A model generated the notes under the pieces. It was given only the letters and a program-made list of their open reading frames with translations, searched no databases and had not been told where the DNA came from. This document shows positions 1 through 13,100 of a DNA stretch of 64,000 bases, in pieces. Source of the DNA: Bemisia tabaci (lineage: Eukaryota; Arthropoda; Insecta; Hemiptera; Aleyrodidae); contig NC_092795.1 in NCBI RefSeq assembly GCF_918797505.1, positions 7,969,434-8,033,433 on the forward strand. Reading direction: 5' to 3'. Positions within the stretch are counted from its first letter, which is position 1; each line of letters starts with the position of its first letter. The position numbers and the translations under genes are program-made.

Positions 1-30
1 TTAAATTCGTACCCTGTCTAGTGGTCCATT
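1..30. repeat. Truncated terminus of a foldback element cut by the window edge
   Basis: The first 30 bases end in CTAGTGGTCCATT and match the right end of the element at 543-1097 almost exactly. They are therefore the right terminus of another copy whose body lies outside the window. They are also an inverted match to 543-571. Confidence 0.6.
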
Positions 31-416
31 TATAAAATTTTGTTTGTCTTTTCAAGCATGATTCATAATTCCAATAATTTTCCACCCAAGAAATTTGCTC
101 AAGTTTGAGAAAACCCATAATTAACCCGTGCCATAAAATTAAAAAAATTCACTGCTAGGCTAGATAGCATTACCATTTTTTTGTTGGTCAGTGTGCTGTG
201 GCTGTGTAGTAACTGTCGTTTTGTACAGCACATTTTTATCGCGCTGGTGTGCGACAAGAGGCTCCGACTGTGGTCCTTGACCCGAATTAATCGTAGAATA
301 CTAGTTTCATGTGTGTGTAAGTCAGTGACTAATGAAAAGCTTTGGCATACACGGAAAAAATTAAATTGCTGATTTAATGATTCGATTGCTAAAAAAAGTA
401 ACAGCAACTTTTGAAC

Positions 417-514
417 GTAGATTTTACAACAAAAAAATGCTACTTTAACCACTATTGAAAGCTAATTGAACCATGGACGTGGTTAAAGTAGCATTTTTTT
501 GTTGGAAAATCTAC
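417..514. repeat. Short hairpin repeat
   Basis: Bases 417-452 and 479-514 are inverted repeats (about 36 bp per arm, near perfect, containing ATGCTACTTTAACCAC) around a 26-bp loop. The hairpin lies between two foldback termini (1-30 and 543-571). No gene is visible in 31-542. Confidence 0.7.
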
Positions 515-542
515 ATTGAAACATTGCAGTCACTTTTTTTAG

Positions 543-1097
543 CAATGGACCACTAGAGAAGGTACGAATTTCAGCATTCTGATACATGTTTCTTAACCAA
601 AATTTTACGTAAAACACGATGCACACAACAAAAATTACTGAAATTAACTCTTTACGAAGATATTTAATGATTCTTGATGCGTGAATTCAAACCACCCGCT
701 CATGAAAACTCAATGCTCTACGTGATTCACATCGCGCGCTAAACGTTATCATGACAGTCTCTGCGATATAAAAATCTGGCAACCTCAATCTTGACGCTTT
801 GGCTCAGTTATAGCAAATTGCTAATAGTTTGAACAACACATGATGGGAAATGAACATTGCTCGATTGAGAAGTTTGCTGAAACCGTTGTAGTGGGCGATT
901 TGACTCACGTAGAGCTTTGAGTTTCTTGTGAGCGGGCAGTTCAAATTCCTCGTAACCAATGTGAAATAAAAACGTTAATATCTTCGTTAGGAGTTGGTTT
1001 CAGCAATTTTCGTTGTATGAATCGTTTTCTACGTGAAATTCTGGTTAAGAAACATGTATCAGATCGCTTAAATTCGTACCTTGTCTAGTGGTCCATT
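543..1097. mobile_element. Foldback/MITE element with arms of about 200 bp
   Basis: The left end AATGGACCACTAGA and the right end (reverse complement AATGGACCACTAGA) match over at least 120 bp with few changes. Weaker similarity continues to about 200 bp on each side, so most of the 555-bp element is inverted repeat. It encodes nothing. Its right end is only 6 bp beyond the proposed stop codon of the HSL gene (1104-1106), so it would form the HSL 3' UTR. No clear target duplication was found. Confidence 0.75.
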
Positions 1098-1103
1098 GAA
1101 TTA

Positions 1104-1184
1104 TTAAAGCAGCAATTTAATGTTTTCCATGTAGCAATAATCTGCGATAACTGTAGTTTTTTGTACGTGCTCCTCTGACTCATA
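1104..1184 (-). CDS. LIPE: Candidate terminal exon of HSL
   Basis: Minus-strand codons from 1184 read YESEEHVQKTTVIADYCYME and end in NIKLLL-stop. ADYC...IKLLL resembles the mammalian HSL C-terminus AELC...IRLVL, which sits at this distance from the catalytic His. It joins in phase to the donor CTA|gtacgt after 1780. The acceptor (AAG before 1184, or an AG a few codons later) has a poor pyrimidine tract, so the exact 5' edge is open. Confidence 0.5.
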   Translation of the reverse strand, partial: YESEEHVQKTTVIADYCYMENIKLLL

Positions 1185-4100
1185 CTTGCTTCTTACTTCA
1201 TACATAGAAGGAATTATGGCTGAATTTACTTCCTAATAATTCACTCTTAAGGGTTGTTAAAACTCAATTCAGACAAATGTGGTGGTTGTCTATGAATTCT
1301 AAGAAGGGATCTTTAGCCCATTGATCAATTAAAAATTACAAGATTTCAAGGCTATCGTGTTTAGAATCTTCATAAGTCATATCTTGTTGTGATATGTAAG
1401 GCATAGATAAACAAAATTAAATTGAGAAACACTTTAAAATACTGGCAAAAGTGTGACCCAAGTGATCACAATACATCAAAAATCAAAACGACTAAGAACA
1501 TACTTTTAAAGTTATTTCAAAGTATTTTCTGATTAATTTTTTTAAAAGAATACCAAATGTAGCACAATATGTTGTGACTTTCAAAGACTTTTGAGGAGAC
1601 TTTGTAAAATCCAGGAATTTTCAATTGCTTGATCATCTTTCAAATAGTTCTTGAAAGTACAGTAAATCCACTTTAAACTTTAGATTCTATACCAATTTTT
1701 CTCTTGCTATAAAGGAACAGAAATGTGCGTGTTAAAGTCATTCTCAGTTATTAAAGTACTAATGTTGTTTATTACGTACTAGAGCAAATGTTAAAAAGCC
1801 ATGAGGGAGGCCTGGTAACACGTCCAGTGAAACATCATGGTCCATTGCTTTCATCTTCTTGGCAAAGCTGACGCAGTCATCCAGAAAGGGATCCATTTCT
1901 GTTGTCTAATTTATCAAAGAAAAGACTGAATTGAAGAGCATACAAGTAACTGACAAAACTACATTCTTGAGGCATAAATTGAGAAGAATTTTTTTCAATT
2001 CTTATAACCACAACTTTCACAGTATAAAAGAAGAAAACAAGCACTAGCTAGTAAACTAAGTTTTTTCATCAAGGAGGAGTGATCTTTAGTTGAAACTTTT
2101 AAAACACATACTTCGACGTTTATCGAACGGAGGAAGATACCTCCATTCTAAAGTTGCAAAATTAATTAGGAAGACAATTAATTTTTTACAAGAATCTACC
2201 TGTGGAATTTTTATCAATCATACTTCTTATTTTTGCATGAGATCAAAGGAAAACTCGGGGAAATACTCAAGATTCTACGGGTAAAAATACATTTTGCGAG
2301 GGGAAATTTCACAACTTTGAACTATAGTTGTGTTCATTTGTAAGAGAAACTACCATGTCATCACCCTGTAGTTTGCCCAAAATTGCTAATTGAAAGCATT
2401 GAAAAGCAATTGTAACACAAGGAATACTAAGCATATGTAACCAAGTTTAATTACAACACAAAATTGTATTAAAATAGAATTTATTTGAAGTAGAATCATT
2501 TACCATAAATAAATAATAGTATGGTCAGAGATTTGAGCATAATTCAAATAATAGTAGGTAAGTTTAAATGATAATAGATAATCGTTTTTCATACTTCGTT
2601 AAAATCAGATAATGATCTTTATTAAGTGCAACTGCATTCAATGACTAGAATAAAGTTTTAGCACAGCAGATGTATTGTGAACTGTGATGCTCGGTTTCTT
2701 ACTTTGTCCACTACGGGCTGATTATTGAAAGTTTAAAGCAGCTTGATAAGACATCGAATAGCAATATATTCCATGGTTAAGATTGGGCTATGTCTTGTCG
2801 TCATGTATCTACAAAGACTCCATGATCCGGACTGCTCATTTATTCTAGAGATTTGATTATGATGTCAAAAGTCATTGGATTTCAATATTTCTCTCTGTTT
2901 CCCAAGAAAAGATGATGACCTTGTAATCTGTATCAGATATACCAAAAATTTGTATACCAGCTATATCAACAATTGGTCTCACCTGTAGCCATGGAACAAA
3001 AAATGAACAAGTATGTAATTTCCTTACCAATAATTTTATAGCTGGCAATGATTTGAGGAGGTTGTCTGGTGCCAAAATAGGAGAGAGATAGTAGTCCGCT
3101 GGTGGTTTAACAGTGAAGTATTCTAAAGGAATAGAAATTTCTTCTTCATCTAAGGCTTCAACCCTGAGGATTAATTAAAATTTTTAATGAAAATACAAAA
3201 GAAAAAAATAAAATAAAAAAAATAAACACCAGAGCTGATCTTTATTTTTAAAAGAAGAACCAATGTAGTATTAAAAGACTAGATAGCGGAGCTCATGCTT
3301 GCATCAGGGATTTGCAAAAATTTCACAAGGGACACAAGAGTGCCACTAGCTTTCTCTTAAGCACACTCTGTAGTTCAAACAAGCTCTGTTGGTTGAGGCC
3401 ATGATGGCCATAATCAAGTGCGAACCGATTTGCATTGCCTTCTACAAAGGATTGTGTCAACCGCCTAACAAGCAGACAGCATTTTTTCTAGAGTCCGCAC
3501 TTGGTTTCTTGGCATCCAACACCGCTTAAAACTGTTTGAAGACAAGTGTTTTCAAATTCAATCCTAAAGAGTATTCAAGGTGAATTCAGGGTTTGTAGTT
3601 CTGTGTGTTACCACCATTTTGATATGTAACTAATTTATTGTCTCCCAGACAAAGGAACCTAACTCTATTACAAGGTTGCAAAATTGACCCAAAAGAGTCA
3701 ATTTCCACAAGAATGTCTAAGCAATTTTTCGTGGAACTTTTCCTGATTTTTGTGCGAAAATAGAGAAAAAATCAGCGAAATTTTCAAGTAGGAACTCTCA
3801 ACAATTAACTATTGAAAATGTGATTTGTGAAAGGAAATTTTGTAATGTTTAAATGTCATTGTATTCCATCAAATGACAAACAACAACTTATGAGTTTTGT
3901 TTATATTATTTTCAATAAATTGGAGCCCTAAGAATTATGTAATAGGAATATTTGATCAAATTTTGTGGCAAAAAATTTGAAAAACCACGGTAAAAGTGTG
4001 ACAGAAAAAATTTCATTGACTGATTATCAATAGTCAATGAAATTGTTTCACCATACTTTGTTTTCATCTAAAGAGGTATTTTACTTCCAAATTTGCAATA

Positions 4101-7100
4101 AATAATTCAGACATTAATTTTTTGAGTAGATTATCTACATCTCATTCATCTATTTTTTTAAAAATAAGTGTAAAAACTCATAATCAGTCGTATATTGAAA
4201 TTAAGACACTAAACAGGGCTTCAAACCCTAGCTTAGCCACTAAAAAGAGCAAAGAAAAAAACTTACCCCTGATCTACTTTTGCAGGCTGATTATTGCTTT
4301 TCGTAAAATTGATAAATACATTTGTTATAGCCGTTGTGACACTTTCAACAGCTCTGGAGAACTCCGGCCTCAACTTGGAATTACTTTCATCATCAATCTC
4401 AGTTTTTGAATCTTCTTTGCACTTGTGATTTTCAGAGAGTTTGGTGGCTTCGTCAGTTGAGGATGTGTGCTGACTCAAAGCTCTCTTCGGAGACCGAGCA
4501 TTGTCTGTGGTTGGTGACTGTTCCACACAATAATTTTTTAGTGCAACATCTTCTGCACATTGTGCTTGACTCGTATCTATAGATTGCTTAGTTGTATTTT
4601 CTTCAGCTCTGAGACAATTTTGCGTGCTCGGGGACTGTACATTTTGGTCTTTTGAGCAATGAGTTTTCATTAAACTTTTATCCTCTCCTGGATATTGAGA
4701 ATTATCGGTGCTCTGGAAGGGCAGATTTTGTTCCACGTTTGAACACAGTGCGATGTCTGTGCTTAGTGGTTGTAGATTCAGCTCTTTATTTGGGTTTTGG
4801 AAGTTAGGTGGTTGTATATTTTGGTTTTCCTCTTGACGCAATAAATCCTGCGCTGTTCCTTTTAGATCACTTTCAGGGCACAAAGTATCTTTGCTGGTTG
4901 ACTGTTCATTTTGGACTTTGTCCAAGCACTGAGAATTTTCGAAGACCAACCCTGCTTTTCCTGTGAAATCTTCAATACTTGACTTGGACTCTACAGGGAT
5001 TTCTACTGTTGGGCATAACGATGAGGCGTCACTCTTCCTGTATCTTCCCTCTTGACCTGAAGTTACTTGCTGAATGGTATTAATCAGCAAGGAGCTGGAT
5101 GATGTTAAGGAGAGACAAGATGAGGGGGCAACTATGGTTTCAACAAGAGGCGAGGGTTTTTTCACGATAGGACAGTCCGAACCGACCTAAAAACACAAAA
5201 AAAATAAATTAACTTTGCAATGCAGCAAGGGGCTGAATACTAAGTCTAAGTTCAAGTTTCTGTATCATGGATTTAGGAGAATGGAAAGTAAAAATGAAAA
5301 TGGATGGAAACAAGCGTTTCAAAAAACTTTTTTCCTGGAAATCAATTGATGTGTATTTAGTTAAATGAACCAAATCTTAAAGTATTAGGATAAATGATGA
5401 ATACTTTGGATATTTCTTTTGAACCTGATCATATTCAGATTGTTTGGAGGAAAAAAAATTAGGGGCAGATAAGCCTGAAATAAATGACTAAAAATCCTGG
5501 TCTTAGTGCAAAAGCTTGGTCATTGACTTCCTTACAAGTAAGCAAAATGCAGGTAATACAAGCTACGGATTATTTCATTCACTTTTTAACGCAACTTTTT
5601 TTAACTCAATTGTTTAAAAATTCATAGATTTACAGAGGTGCAAAAGAAACTGGTTTGAGAGAGGAGTTTGAAGTAGAGAGTTTGCTGGGAGAGTTCATGC
5701 TTTTAAGAGAGAGGGAAAATATTAATGTCAAATTACACAGAAAATGTCTTCTAACTAATGGATTTTAGGAAGTTATTACCCAATGCTATGAAAGTTATCA
5801 TTTTTTTACAGCTAAATCACCTTGTCCTACATTATTGATTACGTGTATTTGTCTTCATTTTCTATGTAAAACAATAAAAGGTGTGGCCTTTTCCTCAAAA
5901 TATCTTCTTAAAATCATCAAACTTCAGTCTTTTGAAAAAATTTTTGATGGTAATCTTCACATTTGGGGAATATCCGATTCAAAAGTTTGATTTTACCAAC
6001 TTCAGCAAACCTAGCGTTTCACTCTTGGCTTGACGCCTTGTTCACAAAGCAAAAAGGAATATAATACGCACCTTGGATACAACTTGTTCTTCCCTCTGAA
6101 AATCGGAGTCTGGTACTGCTTCCATGGACCTTATCCCGAAGCTAGATTTAACCGTTCTCTGAGCTAGCACAGGTTTACTATCACAGTCTGATTCACATGA
6201 CTTGGACTTGGTTAAGAGATTTGGAGGGAACTTGTTTTCCACAGGACTCACATCCATTATCACAGTTTCGGGCTTCTCGATGGGAGAAGAAACGGTAGGA
6301 ACATTGGAATCAGTGATCTTCACCGAAGAGGTACGTTTCAACCTGTGCTCATACTTGCTCATTTCACTTTTGCTTTGAGGATCCGCATACGCTAAAAATG
6401 AACAAAACAATCTATTTCTAGCATTTTACTATTAAAAATAAAGTCATTTTGTACCTTTGTATAGGACTGGATGTATTAGACTGGTACTCATCAAGAAAAC
6501 CCAATTTTGCTCCTGGTAAAAAAGTTAACAATTTTGTTCGTTTCCTACACTTAGGTGACGCACAATTGTGTTCACTGCTGTTTTTTATGATACAACTCAT
6601 GAGAAGTATTGATAATGGATATTGTCAGCTTAAGATGCAAATTTCCGATTCCCTTCCCCACTATAAATTTGATTCTGTCGCAGTAAAAACTTATGGAGGG
6701 ATTCATGAAATCTTTCATAAAATATTAAATTTTTATGATTAATCGATAAAGCAGGTGCCAAATTGGTCATGTATTGGTAAAATCTTTATTAGGTGGAATA
6801 AACTGCTCTACAGAATACAAAATCAAGAACCACCGTACGTCACCTGATTGAACTTTTACATAGAATACAGTTGGAACTTTCCGAATTCGACTCATGAGTT
6901 AAAATATGTCAGCTTTGTCTTCATTAATTCAAACTTCTCACTTGCACAAAAACCTGAGTCTACTTGATTCAAATAGAGCATTGAACTGATTTTAGTACCT
7001 ACCTATATATACGGTGGCAGAATACTACTATATAGGTGGAAGAATTTTTCAATGACTTAACTTTCCTTGACATAATTGAAGGTACATTGTATCATAAGAG

Positions 7101-10100
7101 GAAGAAAATCTTTCTTAGAATCAAAATGTCACTAGTGACCTTTTAATCTGGCAGTAGAGAGCAGCTTGACCGTAAAAAAAAATCGAAGGTATTCTACAGT
7201 CAGCAGTCTGCTAAAAATTTAAATTGGGACATACCTCTGAGACAGGCAGATAAGAATCCGATGGGCAAAATTGGATCTAAGAGGCTGAGCAGACGAGAAG
7301 GGGAGGGAAGAAATGAGATCAATACGGGGGCATAGGCAAGGAATATCCCATCTGGTGGTCGCACCCCAAGCTCGATACACTTGAAAGCTAGACTTAGACA
7401 TAAGTTAGCACCCGCAGAATCACCTGAGGGAAAAAGGCAAGCAAATTTTTCAAATGCATATCTTGATTAACCCTTTTTAATACTTGCTCCATTTTTAAAA
7501 AGATGTTTAGCCTTTTCAGGACTCCGCACAGAAAACCGAGAGATTTGGCACCAACTAAATTGTGTTATTATGTGAAATGATTTTCTCCATAACCTCTAGA
7601 GCACGATTATTTTTGAAAATTGAATCATAAGCAGGCAAATTTTGAAAAATGCAGACTAAAACAAGAATTTTGTAGCATTTTTACTCGCATTATCTAAGAG
7701 AAATAATGATGGTCGATGAAAACTCTTCTTTCTCCACTCCCATTGGCCAGGAAAATAAGAAAGTTGCATGATGTTCGTCACATCAATAACTGCTTTAATA
7801 CAAAATTTTCTGCAAAATGAACACAGCAAAGGTGCCACATCTCCGTCAGGAGCATTACATAAAAATGCTGCAAAATTCAGCTCTGCTTTTCTCCAACCTA
7901 ACTTGAAGAAAGTTTGATTTAAATGCTCATCTACCTCAAGAGGTCGTAACGAATATCAAATTAAAAACTAACGTTTGGCTGGCTTCTTCACTTTCCATGC
8001 AGGGTCATTTGAAAATCGTCTTATAAGCATCTCACTGAGGCAAATTATACTTGACATTTTTGCAAAAATTAGACGCCCAAAGCTTTAGGAGCTACGTAGT
8101 TGAAAAGTCAAAAATAAAAAAAAGGGATTATCATTTTTGGAAATAAGACTGATTTAGTGACTACGTCGTTCAATATAATATCAAACTCTTGGTTCAAACC
8201 AAAGCAAACTAACATAACTTCATGTGCAAGTGCTTCAAAGGTTAATTGAGTTAATCTATCAAAAATTAGTCATTGACCGGTCATAAATAAATTAAGGGCT
8301 CAATAAATACAAGAAATTTTGATTATAAGAAACATTTGGACGCATTTTACCACCATGGTGCAAAGAGCGTGAATCAGAGACAAGATTATGCCTTTGTTTA
8401 CATTTGAACCATGACGTGGCCACTAAATCAGTCTATTTCCTAAAAATCTGAGGGTGATGGGTCAAAATGTCCAAAAACAAATATCCAGAGTAAAAAAAAT
8501 GTCCAATATAAGAAAAGTCCATGAGTAGAAAATGTCCAAGTACCTGGAACGTCCAGTAGCAGTACCATCCCCAAAATTAAAAATACCCAAATGTCCAGTT
8601 ACTGTGAGTCATAATTAATATTACCATTCACCTGTTGATAGAAATTCTTCATGCTTCCTCATCACTTTCATCTTGCGGCTTGTTGCGTAACTCGATCATA
8701 GTAGGCTATTCCCCTAGGATATTATGGAATATCGTCTTCATCCTTAAATTCTTGATACCGCTGGACGCGCTAGAGGATTCTGTCCTAATTCGATTGTACT
8801 CTGATTTTTTCTTGACTTCTATGATATTTGTTGCTTAGTGCATGTATGATCCAAGTCCAGTCACAGGTTAGGAAAACTCTAAATCACTGGTTCTTCATTA
8901 TTCCAATGAATATTGCTATAAAAAGCTTCCAGGCTCCTTATGTTGCCACTTAGTCAAATTATTTCACATTTGGGCATTTTTGTTTTTGGCCATAATACCG
9001 CGATTGGACATTCCAGATATTTGGACCTGTTTCGAATATGGACTTTTTAGACTTTGGACATTTTTGTACTTTGGACATTTATCTCTGGACATTTTGTCCT
9101 ATTATCAAATCTGAGACTTTCCTCGCGGTTGAAAGATGAGGCATTTTTACACCACTGGCGTTCTTTCGTGGATTAGGTCACAGCCCACAGTCATTCAACT
9201 GAAGACCAACAAATGAATCAACTAATCTTCATAAAGCACAAAAGTTCACATTAAGTAAAAGACTTTTCGGCTATAGGTACTAAGCGAATTTTAAAGTGAG
9301 GTTTTTATGCTTACCAGCAAAGATAATTTTATCAGCAGTTGAACCAAGTTGAGCAGCATTGTTTAGTGTCCAACAATAGGCATACAGGACATCTTCGAGG
9401 GCTCTGGGAAAGGGTGCTTCAGGGGCAAGAGCGTAGTCAACAGAAACCATTGGACAGTTTAGAAGAATTGCCCATTCTCTTAAGTACATTTCATGGGAAC
9501 GCGAGCTCTGAGCCACAAACCCACCTCCATGGCAATGGAAAACCAACTCAGTGCTTCTTGGTACCGGTGCTGTCTTTGTTGGGCTTCCTACACAGTCTTC
9601 TTCCTGCAAAATAGAGTTCAAGATCAGAACTAGAGTTAATGCCCTATGTTTTTTTTAATTCCTTTAAGAGGTGCAGACTAAGACAGATTATCCTGCGACA
9701 GCAAACTCAAGCAGGTAAGACTTTACTTGGATCTGCGTCTGTCTAATTGAAGATTTCCTGGTTAAATTGACAGAAATAACTTACCATGCCTTCATAGACA
9801 AGCTTAGCAATTAATCGAACATTCAGGGGCTGGATACCGACGGATGTGCAGGGTACAGGAATGTCAATTGTAGAACCCGTCATACTGATTATCTGTAAGG
9901 GCACAGGTTCCAGCTTTATCAAACGATTTACAGCCACAGAGCTGTAAACTAAATTTGGTACTTTATTTAAAAGTTCTGAAAAAAAAGGAGAAAAATTCAT
10001 ATTATCCCTTTTTTCAAAGTTTAGTTTTTTTGAGGCATAGGCGCACTTTTGCACGGAAACACATTGATAAAATATGAAAAATTGTTCATAACTTTAAGGA

Positions 10101-13100
10101 TAGAGCTAATTCGTGATTTAATATTTCCCTCCCTTCCAATAAGAACCATTACTGGGAGGGGAAGTTTGCTGCTTCAAATTTTTGGACAGTTATTTTAAAG
10201 TATGTGGTAGCTCAATATTATTCTTCACTGCAAACCATTTCCCATAATGTAAGCCCTGATGATGGGACCTGGGGTCTCAAAAAGCTTTGGCATGTAAGTA
10301 ATTAAATTATACATAAAATGAATAGCATCGTGGTTTGTCTTGAACTTATTTTTATTTTAATTTTAAGTTTCACCATAAATATTAATATTTCAGATGCTAC
10401 TTGTCCAAAAATGTTTGTTTCTTTCCTATAAGGCAGGTGATATTCTACTGACTAGCTAGTAACCAGTGTTGGAAACTCAGCTTTGAGTTTTAGGAGCCAT
10501 GTGGCGCATCAAGCCCGATTTTTAGGCGCCATTGAAGATTTTTTAGGGGCCTTATTGACTTAATGCTTATATATTGCGGCGCATTCAGTGAAAAGTTAGA
10601 CGCAAGATTTTTTCGTAACAGAACTAGTAAGTAGCTGTAACTTGGAGGAGACACAAGCACTAAGGATGAAATCGAGAAGAATAGAAAAAGCCTTCACTCA
10701 TAGTGCTGAAAATTTCGAATATCACCAAATATGAAAATTCAGATCTTTAGGGGACAATTTTTAGGGGCCACATTGGCGCAGAGCCTTCATTTTTTAGGCG
10801 CCATGGCCGCTTTTTTAGGCGCATTTGGTGCGACAGCACCTGTGAGTTTCGAACACTGCTAGTAACTTACATAAAGAGAGGGGATTTTACCTTCTTTACT
10901 CAAATATTTTCAGTCTCTCATTGGTAGCAACTTTGAAGTGAAAAAAAGTAGATGTGGGTACCAAATGGGTTCTACAAATCTTCAGCTGATAGGACTTTTG
11001 TTGCATGAGACGAAATTTAATAGGATTCTCATATCATTTGCTAACTGCCTTAAACTTTCCTGCATGATTCATAATTCTGCTCATTTCTGACATTTCCATA
11101 CATAATAATGGAGATCTAATAATGGATGTAATAATTAGTGATATACCTATCTCTCCTAAAAACCAGAAAGCTTTGCAAAATTCCACAGAGGCCCAGATTG
11201 TACACTGAACGATCCGCTTGGCTCTCAATTCTGGATCAACCAAATACTTGCTGCCTGAAAGTTAAAGAAACAATGGTAGAATAGGAATTGATAGAAAGCA
11301 TTTTAGTGAAAGTTTTTTGGAGCTGTTGTTGGCATTTTGCGGTCAGGTTCATTAAAAAGTAAATCGCTTTATACTTGCATGAATTTGGATCTAAACAGCT
11401 CTTTGGTCTTTTAGGATCATATGATAATATTTTCTTTTACCCTTATTTTGTAGTTAAGGATTCTCTTGTATTTCTAATATCAGGTGAGTAACAGTTATTG
11501 ATATCAGAATTTCATTTTTAAAAATACCCCAAAGATGGGATGATTTAAGGTACAAAAAAACCATGTAGATTTCTATGTTACATGACAAAAATCAGTTACC
11601 ATGACATCCTTAAGTAAAACATGAAATGATCATATGAATTTTGTTGAACCAGACAAATTTTAGTTCATAATAATTCTTTTTTCTTTTAATTTCTAAAAAA
11701 AATCTGTAGTCCCTGAAAAGCCATACGGCCTGCTTCAATAGAGTTTAGATCAGTAAAAATTTAATGAAGAAAGATGTGCTTCCACATAGTTATCACTTCA
11801 GCTCATTTCGTCTCATCTACTGTCAATAACATCAAAATCTGAAAACCTTTTCTTAAAAATCCCCTTGAATTATTTTGCAGTCCACTACGCTTTAATATGT
11901 TGAATGTTATTGAGAAACAGTTTGAAATGACCCCGAAAATATACTTTGAGTCTTAGAGAGTATAAGGCAAATCAAATTTGCAAAATTCACCAGCATTCTT
12001 CCCTTTGCAAGTTTCAGACCGTTCCATGATTTTTTGCTTGAATACATAGTTAAGAATTTCTTTAATGAAAGGGCGTTTGAAGGTGAAATACAATTGAGCA
12101 ACATAGCTTTTTAATTACAAATAACCTATCGAGAGCTCTGCTATGAATATTTCTCTGAATCTGTTCCAAATTCTGCCTCACTCTTGTGTGGAAGTGAGTT
12201 GACCTTGAATGAGTTTATTTGCAGCAAATGTCGTGAAAAGTTGCAATATCTTGGCAGAATTGCAAGCCTTTCAGCGCAGAAATTATCAATTACAAATAAA
12301 TATTTGGAGTTTCCGATGATTTTTGAAAAAAAGGTTTCCAAATTTTTAAGTTGTCGATTGAATTGTTATTTCTTATGTTCGGTCCATCAATCATTATGAG
12401 CAAAATTTAAAATTGGTTGATCCTAATTCCTGTTGAGAACAACATTCACAAGAGTGATAAAATGTGTACTGTATACTTACTATGCCAGACAGAATTAGTT
12501 GCCCTGGCGAGCATACTGCCTTCACTGCAGAAGTATACTTCACTGAAAGACGCTAACATAATGGCTAAGGTCTTTATAACCTGCTGTAGTGATTCTTTAA
12601 ACTGCAAACACAAGAGAATGAGTCAATAATTAAAAACTGCAGTTAAACGGTGGTTCATCTCTCAGAATTATGAAACTCTACAATCCAGTCAATTATCAAC
12701 ACATTTTCCATTTAAATATTTAATTTTCTTCATTAATATCCTGCCTGCATGGTCTTATAGTATCATATCTCTACTGGTATAATCCTGAAAATTTTAACGA
12801 TTTGCTTATTCACATTTCAATTATTTTCATTCACCTACAAGAAAATTCATGGAAATTTGCAAGGAAGAAAACAAGTTCTGTAGAACCCGTAAAGGGAAAT
12901 GGAAAACTGATACGAAAACTGCAAAGGGCAAGTTCCACTTTGTATGATTCCTTGCTGGAGAAACTAAAAATAAACATTAGGTGTGCAAAGATCTGTATTC
13001 ATTTTATTTGTAAATATTTTTATTAGCACTACAAGTAAAAATGTGAAAAACCCCAAAGTAAATTATGAAAAAGCGTGAGAATTCCGGTTGACATTCAAAG

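Noticed and set aside
2872..3027. Extension of the HSL exon 3163-3028 downstream
   Set aside because: The family sequence continues only in 1905-1780, and a clear GTAAGG donor follows 3028.
4122..4409. 95-codon plus-strand frame
   Set aside because: Antisense shadow overlapping the HSL regulatory exon and its intron; composition is random-like.
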